Source: Clostridia bacterium (GTDB lineage: Bacteria > Bacillota > Clostridia > Christensenellales > UBA1242). Taken from it: 5,751 bases of DNA. The notes below the pieces were generated by a model, which saw nothing but the letters and a program-made list of their open reading frames with translations, was not told where the DNA came from and searched no databases. The position numbers were made by a program, and so were the translations under genes. This document shows positions 1 through 5,687 of this stretch, in pieces (position 1 is the first letter of the stretch; every line of letters starts with the position of its first letter). The stretch covers positions 1 through 5,751 of the forward strand of contig JAQVOQ010000056.1 of the NCBI GenBank assembly GCA_028702545.1, in the 5' to 3' direction.

Positions 1-75
1 ACACTCTTTTTAACGCTGCGCGACACGCCCGATGCCGTGTGTGTCGGGGAACATCAAGTAAACCGTTTTGCCCTT
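1..75 (+). ncRNA. Possible 3' part of a structured RNA gene, truncated at the window edge, unidentified
   Basis: This stretch is about half G+C, whereas the DNA after it (76-211) is extremely AT-rich. In AT-rich genomes such an island outside a gene often marks a structured RNA. Bases 21-28 (CGACACGC) pair with 39-46 (GTGTGTCG), giving 8 bp with one G-T pair and a 10-base loop. No long reading frame covers it. GATGCCGTGTGTGTCGGG (31-48) resembles, from memory, the 3' strand of E. coli 4.5S SRP RNA, but the conserved AGCAGCC part of the SRP core is not seen just upstream. TTTTAACGCTGCGCGACAC (8-26) also resembles a segment in the 3' half of 6S RNA. Neither match is good enough for a name. The strand is inferred from these resemblances and the 3' end is only approximate. 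No strong terminator follows, only AT-only pairing around 99-126. Confidence 0.35.
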
Positions 76-151
76 AAAAAATAGCTTTAATAATAGTGAA
101 AAAATTATTAAATAGTTTTATTTTTTACTTATATAAAATTAAATTTACATA

Positions 152-180
152 TTGCATTTTTAAAAAATATGTGCTATAAT
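152..180 (+). promoter_or_regulatory. Sigma-A type promoter with extended -10, for the 212-652 gene
   Basis: The -35 box is TTGCAT at 152-157 (4 of 6 to consensus) and the -10 box is a perfect TATAAT at 175-180, with a 17-nt spacer. TG at 172-173, one base before the -10, makes it an extended -10 promoter. Transcription should start near 186-188, giving a leader of about 25 nt that contains the SD AAGGGA (199-204). The same nine bases, TGCTATAAT, form the -10 of the large minus-strand operon. Confidence 0.75.
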
Positions 181-211
181 TTTAAAAAGTAAAGCAATAA
201 GGGATGTTTAT

Positions 212-652
212 ATGGGACTATTTAAATCAAAAAAAAATAATACACAAGAAATAATTACTTCTAAAATTGTTGAGTTTAGCAATCCTATGTATAAATGGAG
301 GCATGCAACAAATTGGGAGCTAGCGCAACTTTTTGCAAAAGCACAGGCAAAATTAATTCGTGATCGCATGGATAGCTTTGGCAAAGATAGATGGTTTGTA
401 AGCAATGACCCTGTTATTATCGCATTAAAACAATTCGATATGGGTAAAGAATTTGTTACTACAGAAAATGCATTTACAAGTGCTGTTTCTCATATTTTAG
501 AATTAGAAGAAATACTAGATATAGATGAAATAAAAGACAATTGGTACGATTATTTTGAAGCAGTAAAAGAAAAAGTTGGCGAGAGGGCAAAAGAAATAAT
601 AGAAATTTCAGATGAAACCTTGGAAGATATTTTAAGAATTGATTTAGACTAA
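212..652 (+). CDS. Hypothetical protein, 146 aa, cytoplasmic
   Basis: I do not recognise this protein family. The ATG at 212 follows an SD-like AAGGGA with a 7-nt spacer and lies about 25 nt downstream of a strong promoter, so the gene is very likely real and transcribed alone. It ends with TAA just before a terminator. There is no signal peptide or membrane segment. Residues 1-10 are basic (MGLFKSKKNN). Residues 27-62 form a helical stretch with W29, W35 and W61, which could be a small folded core. Residues 95-146 are strongly acidic and predicted helical, rich in E, D and I. No catalytic or metal-binding motif is visible. A run of nine A at 229-237 falls in codons 6-9. The gene converges on the orphan gene at 710-1228, and nothing in the context suggests a function. 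Confidence refers to coding status, not role. Confidence 0.8.
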   Translation: MGLFKSKKNNTQEIITSKIVEFSNPMYKWRHATNWELAQLFAKAQAKLIRDRMDSFGKDRWFVSNDPVIIALKQFDMGKEFVTTENAFTSAVSHILELEEILDIDEIKDNWYDYFEAVKEKVGERAKEIIEISDETLEDILRIDLD

Positions 653-672
653 AAAACAATAATAAAAAAACA

Positions 673-698
673 AGCGAGGCATTATCCTCGCTTTTTTT
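673..698. terminator. Bidirectional intrinsic terminator between convergent genes
   Basis: AGCGAGG (673-679) pairs perfectly with CCTCGCT (686-692) around a 6-base loop (680-685). On the plus strand seven T follow (692-698), ending the 212-652 transcript. On the other strand the A-rich bases just before the stem (664-672) read as a T-run broken by one G. The same hairpin can therefore stop the minus-strand gene at 710-1228, whose stop codon lies about 18 nt before the stem. Confidence 0.88.
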
Positions 699-709
699 AT
701 TTTTTAAAC

Positions 710-1228
710 TTAGAATCTCCTATAACTACAATTTGAAAACATAATATTTAGCTCTTTTAAAATATTAAACCTCTCCCGTATTAATGAGTATATAACTTTA
801 TTTTGTGTCTCATTGATTTGCATCTGCCACAAATCCAACAACTCTTCAATAACATCAATCTCGGCACTAATAGCCTCTTTTAGGTTGGCACAATAATTCA
901 TTCTTAAATTGGTTTTGGGTTTGTATGTATATTTTTGCAAATCATTATACAAATTACCAAACTCATTTATATGATTTTGTGATTTATCTAATAAATCCTG
1001 TATTTTTTGTCTAGTATACCTATTGTTTGTTATTCTTTTTAACTCTGAAGCATAAAAATTGCTTCTATACAAATTATCAAGCGCTCTTTGAGGCAAATTT
1101 GCGGCTTCAACATTGTTAGCCGTTTTATCATTTAGAATATGTGTTTTTGCACTAGATGATTGATAAGCAACCCTCATTTTTTCTAAAACATCATCTGGTG
1201 GTAATACAAAATTGTCGTTATAATTCAT
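710..1228 (-). CDS. Hypothetical helical protein, 172 aa, possibly degenerate ferritin-like
   Basis: The product is unknown. The ATG at 1228 has the SD AGGGGG (1239-1234) 5 nt upstream. The protein has no signal peptide or membrane segment and reads as almost all helix after a loose N-terminus (residues 1-45, low complexity, polar). Two helical-hairpin units can be seen: residues 46-97 (with E62 and H86, then NLYNDL at 92-97) and 115-164 (with E123, E128 and E152). The spacing resembles the paired four-helix units of ferritin-like/rubrerythrin proteins, where each unit ends in an ExxH metal site. Here the first site would be S83/H86 and the second E152/N155, so each keeps only half of the pair. 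If the family guess is right, metal binding is probably lost. Spore-coat-like helical proteins are an alternative. The guess is weak, but coding status is fairly secure from the SD, codon pattern and flanking terminators. Confidence 0.7.
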   Translation of the reverse strand: MNYNDNFVLPPDDVLEKMRVAYQSSSAKTHILNDKTANNVEAANLPQRALDNLYRSNFYASELKRITNNRYTRQKIQDLLDKSQNHINEFGNLYNDLQKYTYKPKTNLRMNYCANLKEAISAEIDVIEELLDLWQMQINETQNKVIYSLIRERFNILKELNIMFSNCSYRRF

Positions 1229-1296
1229 TTTAACCCCCTAATAATTACATTTTTATATATGAAAACTTTTATAAAATGTTGTTTTATTATTTTATG

Positions 1297-1325
1297 ATTA
1301 TATAAATGCTTGCATTACAAAAAAA
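1297..1325 (-). promoter_or_regulatory. Weak candidate promoter for the 710-1228 gene
   Basis: Read on the minus strand, a perfect TATAAT lies at 1302-1297. Placing the -35 17 nt away gives only TTTTTT (1325-1320), inside the T-run of the preceding terminator, so the -35 match is poor (2 of 6). It would give a leader of roughly 60 nt. The whole 1229-1318 stretch is AT-rich and contains other -10-like sequences such as TATATA, so the exact promoter is uncertain. Confidence 0.3.
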
Positions 1326-1345
1326 ACTAGCATCAACTTGCTAGT
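1319..1345 (-). terminator. Intrinsic terminator of the mrnC-to-recR operon
   Basis: On the minus strand ACTAGCA (1345-1339) pairs with TGCTAGT (1332-1326) across a 6-base loop (1338-1333) and is followed by eight T (1326-1319, sharing the last stem base). It begins about 20 nt after the recR stop codon. It separates the housekeeping operon from the downstream orphan gene on the same strand. Confidence 0.85.
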
Positions 1346-1364
1346 AATTTGTTTTAATCTTAAA

Positions 1365-1958
1365 TTAAAGTGTTTTTCTATCTTCTAAAGCTTTTGTTAG
1401 CGTAACCTCATCGGCATATTCTAGGTCGCTTCCCATTGCAATACCTGTTGCAAGCCTAGTCACTTTTATACCTAACGGTTTTAGCAAACTTGAAATATAA
1501 AGTGCCGTAGCCTCGCCCTCAACATCGGGATTGGTTGCCATAATAACTTCCTTAACTTGTCCGCTGTGCAAACGCTTTAATAATTCTTTTATTCTAATAT
1601 CATCAGGGCCTCTGCCATTAAGTGGGCTGATTGTGCCGTGCAACACGTGATAAGTGCCCATATAATCTTTAACCTTTTCAAAAGCTAACACATCTTTTGG
1701 CTCTTTAACTACGCAAATAGTTTCCTCACTTCTCGTTTTACACAAGTTGCAAGGGTCGTTTTCTGTCCAATTGCCACAAACGCTGCAATACTTAATTTTG
1801 TCTTTTGCTTCAATTAAACTCTCGGCAAAAGTTTTAACATCTGCCTCGTTCATATTAATAATAGCATAGGCAAAACGCCCCGCCGTTTTATTTCCTACGC
1901 CGGGCAACTTGCTTAAATTATTTACTAATTTTTCAAATGATTCTATATTGTTTCTCAT
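1365..1958 (-). CDS. recR: Recombination mediator protein RecR
   Basis: RecR acts in the cytoplasm with RecO (and RecF) to load RecA on SSB-coated single-stranded DNA during gap repair. From the ATG chosen here it is 197 aa, the usual family length. Numbering from a TTG one codon upstream, it shows in order: a helix-hairpin-helix (LPGVGNKTAGR, 19-29), a four-cysteine zinc finger (C59, C62, C71, C74), a Toprim domain beginning near 80 with the conserved E87, the conserved ATNPDVEGEATA (142-153), and the C-terminal GSDLEYADEVTL (177-188). All key residues are present. The SD AAAAGGA (1972-1966) is 7 nt from the ATG at 1958 but only 4 nt from the TTG at 1961, so ATG is the better start. The gene is last in the operon, 16 nt after ybaB, the standard dnaX-ybaB-recR order. 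Confidence 0.97.
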   Translation of the reverse strand: MRNNIESFEKLVNNLSKLPGVGNKTAGRFAYAIINMNEADVKTFAESLIEAKDKIKYCSVCGNWTENDPCNLCKTRSEETICVVKEPKDVLAFEKVKDYMGTYHVLHGTISPLNGRGPDDIRIKELLKRLHSGQVKEVIMATNPDVEGEATALYISSLLKPLGIKVTRLATGIAMGSDLEYADEVTLTKALEDRKTL

Positions 1959-1974
1959 CAATTTTTCCTTTTAA

Positions 1975-2298
1975 TTAAAATGGTAACCCGCTCGGAAGTC
2001 CTGCTGAACCCATTTTATCTTCTGATAATTCATCTGCTTTTTTAGATGCCTCATTAATCGCCACTAAAATTAAATCTTCTAGCATTTCAACATCATCTGG
2101 GTCTACTACTTCTTTTTTTAGACTTATTTTTACTAATTGCTTTTTGCCCGTCATTTGCACTTCAACCATTCCGCCACCACTAGTCGCCGTAACAACTTCG
2201 TTTGCTAATTCCTCTTGTGCTTGAGCCATCTTTTCCTGCATTTTTTGTGCTTGTTGCATTAATTGCCCAATATTTGCACCACCAAAACCTTTCATCAT
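1975..2298 (-). CDS. ybaB: YbaB/EbfC family nucleoid-associated DNA-binding protein
   Basis: This small protein (107 aa, typical length; called yaaK in B. subtilis) forms a homodimer that binds DNA and is classed as nucleoid-associated. It is almost always encoded between dnaX and recR, as here. Visible features are a glycine-rich N-terminus (MMKGFGGANIG), an amphipathic helix full of Q, M and E at about 12-34 (the dimer/tweezer helix), and the signature GGGMVEVQMTGKKQL at about 41-55. The segment DPDDVEMLEDLILVAINEA follows, and the family tail ends LPSGLPF. Two consecutive ATG codons start it. The SD AGGAG (2311-2307) is 8 nt from the first, so 2298 is preferred. The gap to dnaX is 19 nt and holds this SD. 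The exact role beyond DNA binding is not settled. Confidence 0.95.
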   Translation of the reverse strand: MMKGFGGANIGQLMQQAQKMQEKMAQAQEELANEVVTATSGGGMVEVQMTGKKQLVKISLKKEVVDPDDVEMLEDLILVAINEASKKADELSEDKMGSAGLPSGLPF

Positions 2299-2317
2299 AA
2301 AAAATTCTCCTAAAAAT

Positions 2318-3883
2318 TTAATTTATTATTTTCAACTTATTACCAAACTTTTTTTTCAACTTTTCTTCCGTATCATTTCCCATTTTATCTTGTTTTAAAA
2401 CAATGTCAATGTGAGCATCAGACGCAAAATTTTTTAAAAATTGCTCAATTGTCTTTTTGTTTTCTTCTCTACTTAAAGTATTCAAAACAACTTTGTTTGC
2501 CGTCTGAATTGTAAATACATTATTTATAAAACTAATTGGAGTAGCGTCAATTGCCGCAGTATATAAAACAGGATGGTCTTTTGCGGACAATTCAATTAAA
2601 AATTTACCCCATAATTTATTTATGTTTACATCTTGCGTTTGGTTTATCGCTTCAACTTCTATCTTTTTAACTAATGTTTGCATTTGAGGCTTAACGACAG
2701 CCTTAGCCTGCCTTACCTCACCTAACTTTTTTTCGGGCAGTTGCACCTTTCCTTTTTCTAGTGCCTCTACTCTTTTTTGCAAACTCAATATTTCATTTAT
2801 TTCATTGATACAAGAAAGTGTTGCCGTTTCAAACAATAGCCTCTCATTAGCCGAATATTTAAGTTCAGCCTCCATACCGCCTAATGTCTGCATATAAAAC
2901 AACAAGTTTGCTTCTTTTTCGCTCATCGCTTGGCTGTGCATTTTGTCAAAAATATCTTGCGGTAAATTCAACATTTCGTTAGCACTATTTATGCTTTTAA
3001 TAACTAGCAAGTCTCTAAAATGGTTAGTTAAGTCTCTTGCTAACACGCCTAAATTTTTGCCATCTACAAAAAGTTCATTTATGGTAAGTAACAAATCTTT
3101 GCTGTTTTTTTGTATAATTGCATTTGCTAAATTTATTAGCACATCTTTTGTCGTTGTTCCTAGTGCTTCTAAAACTTTTTGATAAGTAATATTGCCACCA
3201 CTAAAACTAGCACAAACATCTGCTACGCTAAGAGTGTCCCTCACGCTACCTTCTCCCGCTTGAGCAATTGCTTTTAAACTCTCCGCGTCGGCTGTGATAT
3301 TTTCTTTTTCAAAAATGATTTTTAATAACGCAATTAAATTATTTATGCTAACTAGTTTGAAATCAAAGCGCATAACTCTAGATAAAATTGTTGCTGGCAG
3401 TTTGTGTACCTCTGTTGTTGCCAAAATAAAAACTGCGTGAGAAGGTGGCTCTTCTAATGTTTTTAACAGTGCATTAAAGGCACTATCCGTTAACATATGA
3501 ACCTCATCAATAATATAAACTTTATATTTACCACTAACTGGTGGATATTTAATTTTTTCTCTTAAATCTCTTATTTCGTCAACCCTATTGTTGCTCGCTG
3601 CATCAATTTCTAAAACATCTAAGTTGCTAGGGTCTTCAAGCGCTTTACAAACCTCACAAGTAAGGCAAGGGGAACCGTTTTTGGGATGCAAACAGTTTAT
3701 TGCTTTTGCCAAAATTTTAGCAGTGGAGGTTTTACCTGTTCCACGAGTACCGTTTAATAAATAAGCGTGTGAAATTTGAGAGGTTTGCACTTGATTTTTT
3801 AGCGTTTTAATAATATGATCTTGTCCAATCACTTCATCAAAATTTGTCGGTCTATATTTTCTGTATAATGCCAAATAATTCAT
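2318..3883 (-). CDS. dnaX: DNA polymerase III subunit gamma/tau (clamp loader ATPase)
   Basis: DnaX is the AAA+ motor of the clamp loader that places the beta sliding clamp on primed DNA at the replication fork. The 521-residue protein opens with the family signature YLALYRKYRP and carries Walker A GTRGTGKT (45-52). A zinc module follows (C64, C73, C76, C79), then Walker B VYIIDE (122-127), sensor 1 LATTE (154-158) and the arginine-finger region LSRVMRFDF (167-175). Here the usual SRC motif reads SRV: the arginine is kept, the cysteine is not. Domain III spans roughly 230-360. A linker rich in K, E and Q (about 365-415) leads to a C-terminal tau-like domain (about 419-500). The start overlaps the sigH stop in TAATG, with a strong SD AAGGGAGG (3898-3891) 7 nt upstream. 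No E. coli-type slippery site is seen mid-gene, so a frameshifted gamma form is not evident. Confidence 0.98.
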   Translation of the reverse strand: MNYLALYRKYRPTNFDEVIGQDHIIKTLKNQVQTSQISHAYLLNGTRGTGKTSTAKILAKAINCLHPKNGSPCLTCEVCKALEDPSNLDVLEIDAASNNRVDEIRDLREKIKYPPVSGKYKVYIIDEVHMLTDSAFNALLKTLEEPPSHAVFILATTEVHKLPATILSRVMRFDFKLVSINNLIALLKIIFEKENITADAESLKAIAQAGEGSVRDTLSVADVCASFSGGNITYQKVLEALGTTTKDVLINLANAIIQKNSKDLLLTINELFVDGKNLGVLARDLTNHFRDLLVIKSINSANEMLNLPQDIFDKMHSQAMSEKEANLLFYMQTLGGMEAELKYSANERLLFETATLSCINEINEILSLQKRVEALEKGKVQLPEKKLGEVRQAKAVVKPQMQTLVKKIEVEAINQTQDVNINKLWGKFLIELSAKDHPVLYTAAIDATPISFINNVFTIQTANKVVLNTLSREENKKTIEQFLKNFASDAHIDIVLKQDKMGNDTEEKLKKKFGNKLKIIN

Positions 3884-4512
3884 TATTCATCCTCCCTTAA
3901 AAACGCTAACTTTCGCTTAACCTTAAACAAAATATTATCTACTTCTTTTTTGTTTAATTCTAGCTCTTTTGCAATAGCATTATAGCTGTTGCCTTCAATA
4001 TATAATTGTAACACATTTTTTTCTAAAAGCGTCAATTTGTTCTCTATTTGCTGTTTAATATACTTAACTGATTCTTTACTTATCATAGCATTTTCTGGGT
4101 CTAATGCCTTAGACTCTATATAAATACCGGTATCTTTATCATTCTCATCCTCGTTAGACTCTGCACTCGTATCGGTAACAATAATGCCTTGATTATTGAT
4201 TGTAATAAAGTAATTAAGCATTTGATATTTTTGTCTATTTGCCATTTTAACCGCAGTTTGTACTTTACGTTTTATGCAAAGATGTGCAAAAGTTTTAAAG
4301 CTGGCAGTATTTTGTTCATCATAAGTTTGAATAGCGCTAACTAGTCCCATCATACCCTCTTGAATTAGGTCATCGGTTTCGCCACCTAACAAAAAATATT
4401 GCCTTGCAATGCTTGAAACTAATGGTTTATAATTAGTTATAAGTTGTTCCATAGCAGTAGCATTGCTGCTTTGCGCTTCTTTTATTAAAATATCTTCTTT
4501 TATATGTTTCAA
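3883..4512 (-). CDS. sigH: SigH-like sigma-70 family factor (RNA polymerase sigma-H)
   Basis: This 209-residue protein matches SigH, the sigma factor for the transition to stationary phase, competence and early sporulation in Bacillus and Clostridia. Region 2 covers about 20-100, with core-binding DDLIQEGMMGL (47-57) and the -10-recognition stretch SFKTFAHLCIKRKVQTAVK (71-89). The latter is very close to B. subtilis SigH as remembered. Then comes a poorly conserved acidic linker (about 112-135) and DPENAMISKE (138-147). Region 4 (about 155-205) has LTLLEKNVLQLY and the helix-turn-helix SYNAIAKELELNKKEVDNILFKVKRKL, which reads the -35. The start is a TTG, 1 nt after the rlmB stop, with SD AAAGGA (4527-4522) 9 nt away. 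The next in-frame ATG (codon 21) would cut into region 2. Position after mrnC-rlmB fits sigH synteny. A related non-sporulation sigma is possible. Confidence 0.9.
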   Translation of the reverse strand: MKHIKEDILIKEAQSSNATAMEQLITNYKPLVSSIARQYFLLGGETDDLIQEGMMGLVSAIQTYDEQNTASFKTFAHLCIKRKVQTAVKMANRQKYQMLNYFITINNQGIIVTDTSAESNEDENDKDTGIYIESKALDPENAMISKESVKYIKQQIENKLTLLEKNVLQLYIEGNSYNAIAKELELNKKEVDNILFKVKRKLAFLREDE

Positions 4513-4513
4513 G

Positions 4514-5239
4514 TTAAAATTTCCTTTGTTTTAATACTTCATAAATTCCTAAGGCACCTGCAACACTTGCGTTTAATGAGTTTACTTTACCCATCATAGG
4601 CAAACTTACAACCTCGTCGCAAAGCTCTTTTGTTAGCCTGCTTACACCAAATCCTTCACTGCCTACGACAAGTGCAATTTTGCCTTTTAGATTTGATTTA
4701 TAAATTAAATTGCCGTTAGCTTCAAGCGCATAACAAAATACGCCTCTTTCCTTTAAATATTTAATAGTATTATTGATATTTGTAACCTGCGCCACTAGCA
4801 TATGATTAACACTGCCTGCACTAGTTCTAATAACTGTTTCGTTGACTTGGCAAGCGTTATTTTTTGGAATAATCACGCCGTGCATACCAGCACATTCCGC
4901 TGTTCTTATAATGCTACCTAAATTATGTGGGTCAGAAATTTCGTCTAAAATAATAATAAAAACATCTTCATTTTTTACTGTCGCACTATTTAAAATATCA
5001 CTAACTTCAGCATATTTATAATCATCCATTATGCCAATAAAGCCTTGATGATGACCTGTTTTACTTTCTTTGTCTAAAATTTGTCTGGTAACAAGGTCAA
5101 AAGGCGTGTTATTTTTATTTAGTAAATTAACTATTTTTGAAGTAAATTCATCTTTATTTGTATTCAAAATTAGCACCTTGTTTAGTTTTACACTGGCTTC
5201 TAGCGCCTCATATATTGCATTTTTGCCTTCTATTTTCAT
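4514..5239 (-). CDS. rlmB: 23S rRNA (guanosine-2251-2'-O)-methyltransferase RlmB, TrmH/SpoU family
   Basis: RlmB uses S-adenosylmethionine to methylate the 2'-OH of G2251 in the peptidyl-transferase P-loop of 23S rRNA. At 241 aa it has the normal length. The N-terminal substrate-binding domain (1-75) starts with the typical EGKNAIYEAL and ends at HQGF (64-67). The C-terminal SPOUT (knotted) domain holds motif 1 LDEISDPHNLGSIIRTAE (98-115, with catalytic-type N106 and R112), motif 2 VVGSEGFGVSRL (191-202) and motif 3 LPMMGKVNSLNASVAGALGIYE (213-234), all intact. The start ATG overlaps the mrnC stop (ATGA) with GGAG 6 nt upstream, so the two are translationally coupled. Its place after mrnC, another 23S rRNA maturation gene, matches Bacillota gene order. 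TrmH or another SpoU methylase is the main alternative, less likely because of the N-terminal domain and context. Confidence 0.93.
   Translation of the reverse strand: MKIEGKNAIYEALEASVKLNKVLILNTNKDEFTSKIVNLLNKNNTPFDLVTRQILDKESKTGHHQGFIGIMDDYKYAEVSDILNSATVKNEDVFIIILDEISDPHNLGSIIRTAECAGMHGVIIPKNNACQVNETVIRTSAGSVNHMLVAQVTNINNTIKYLKERGVFCYALEANGNLIYKSNLKGKIALVVGSEGFGVSRLTKELCDEVVSLPMMGKVNSLNASVAGALGIYEVLKQRKF
4522..4527 (-). promoter_or_regulatory. Ribosome binding site deciding the TTG start of sigH
   Basis: AAAGGA lies inside the last codons of rlmB, 9 nt before the TTG at 4512. No ATG or GTG lies at a usable distance in this frame, so the SD supports TTG. Translation of sigH is probably coupled to rlmB termination, since the TAA of rlmB ends one base before the TTG. 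Confidence 0.7.
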
Positions 5240-5667
5240 AATTTCTCCATAACTTGAATGCTTTTGTTTAATAATTCAGTCATTCTTGCCGTTTGATTAG
5301 TTAAATATAGATACCCTATAATCGCCTCAAAACTCGTCGCTTTTTTATAGTCTTCAAGGTCAGCATTTTTAGCAACAGTTTTGTTTTTTACATTTCTTGC
5401 CGTGTTGCATATTCGCAACTCGTCTTCAGTTAAGTGCTTTTGCAAGGCATCAATCATTTTAGCTTGTGCGCTCGCTCTAACATAACCATTTGTTAGTGTG
5501 TGAAGTTTGCCAGCTGGTGCTGTTGACCTGCTTGCAAGATAAGTTCTAACAAACAAGGTATGCACTCCGTCGCCTACAAAAGCAAAAACTAGACTATTAT
5601 AATCCTTAGCCCTTCCCTTTGTTATTATGTCTTTATTTATTTCTGTAAAACTTTCAAACTCTTGCAA
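5236..5667 (-). CDS. mrnC: Mini-ribonuclease III (Mini-III), 23S rRNA maturation
   Basis: Mini-III is an RNase III-like dimer without a double-stranded-RNA-binding domain that trims the stem of 23S rRNA precursors in Bacillota. The 143-residue product is of family length. The first catalytic segment LVFAFVGDGVHTLFVR (26-41) carries the acidic D33. The second, ATSFEAIIGYLYL (110-122), carries E114. Between them lies ARNVKNKTVAKNADLEDYKKA (90-110), the family's RGRNAKS..PKN region, although the first arginine and glycine are replaced here by T89 and A90. The start is TTG at 5667: AGGAG (5680-5676) sits 8 nt before it, and no nearby ATG or GTG competes. It is the first gene of the operon, directly behind a good promoter, and overlaps rlmB by 4 nt. 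In B. subtilis it likewise sits between cysS and rlmB. Confidence 0.93.
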   Translation of the reverse strand: MQEFESFTEINKDIITKGRAKDYNSLVFAFVGDGVHTLFVRTYLASRSTAPAGKLHTLTNGYVRASAQAKMIDALQKHLTEDELRICNTARNVKNKTVAKNADLEDYKKATSFEAIIGYLYLTNQTARMTELLNKSIQVMEKL

Positions 5668-5674
5668 AATCTTT

Positions 5675-5680
5675 TCTCCT
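5675..5680 (-). promoter_or_regulatory. Ribosome binding site deciding the TTG start of mrnC
   Basis: AGGAGA on the minus strand lies 7 nt before the TTG at 5667 (8 nt from its AGGAG core). The predicted transcription start is around 5680-5682, so this SD sits almost at the very 5' end of the mRNA. Confidence 0.75.
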
Positions 5681-5687
5681 AAAACTT

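Noticed and set aside
1..75. Firm assignment as SRP RNA, 6S RNA, tmRNA or tRNA
   Set aside because: The conserved AGCAGCC of the SRP core, the tmRNA tag and 3' acceptor end, and the tRNA T-loop sequence are all missing. The SRP and 6S likenesses are short and remembered only.
208..405. Minus-strand reading frame of 65 codons opposite the 5' end of the 212-652 gene
   Set aside because: It is a shadow of the plus-strand gene and would run into that gene's promoter region.
474..659. Minus-strand reading frame of 61 codons opposite the 212-652 gene
   Set aside because: It is antisense to a better-supported gene, full of L, F and S from reversed acidic codons, and has no plausible SD or family match.
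1959..1961. TTG start of recR giving MMRNN
   Set aside because: The SD is only 4 nt from this TTG but 7 nt from the next codon, which is ATG, so ATG at 1958 is the better start.
2943..3182. Plus-strand reading frame of 79 codons inside dnaX
   Set aside because: It is fully antisense to a highly conserved gene, with low-complexity hydrophobic and serine content and no family resemblance.
5070..5252. Plus-strand reading frame of 60 codons inside rlmB
   Set aside because: It is antisense to rlmB. Its apparent membrane-like composition comes from reversing lysine- and glutamate-rich codons.
3883..5667. Sporulation as a proven trait of the organism
   Set aside because: A SigH-like factor alone does not show sporulation, as non-sporulating Bacillota also keep it. 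No other sporulation gene is in the window.
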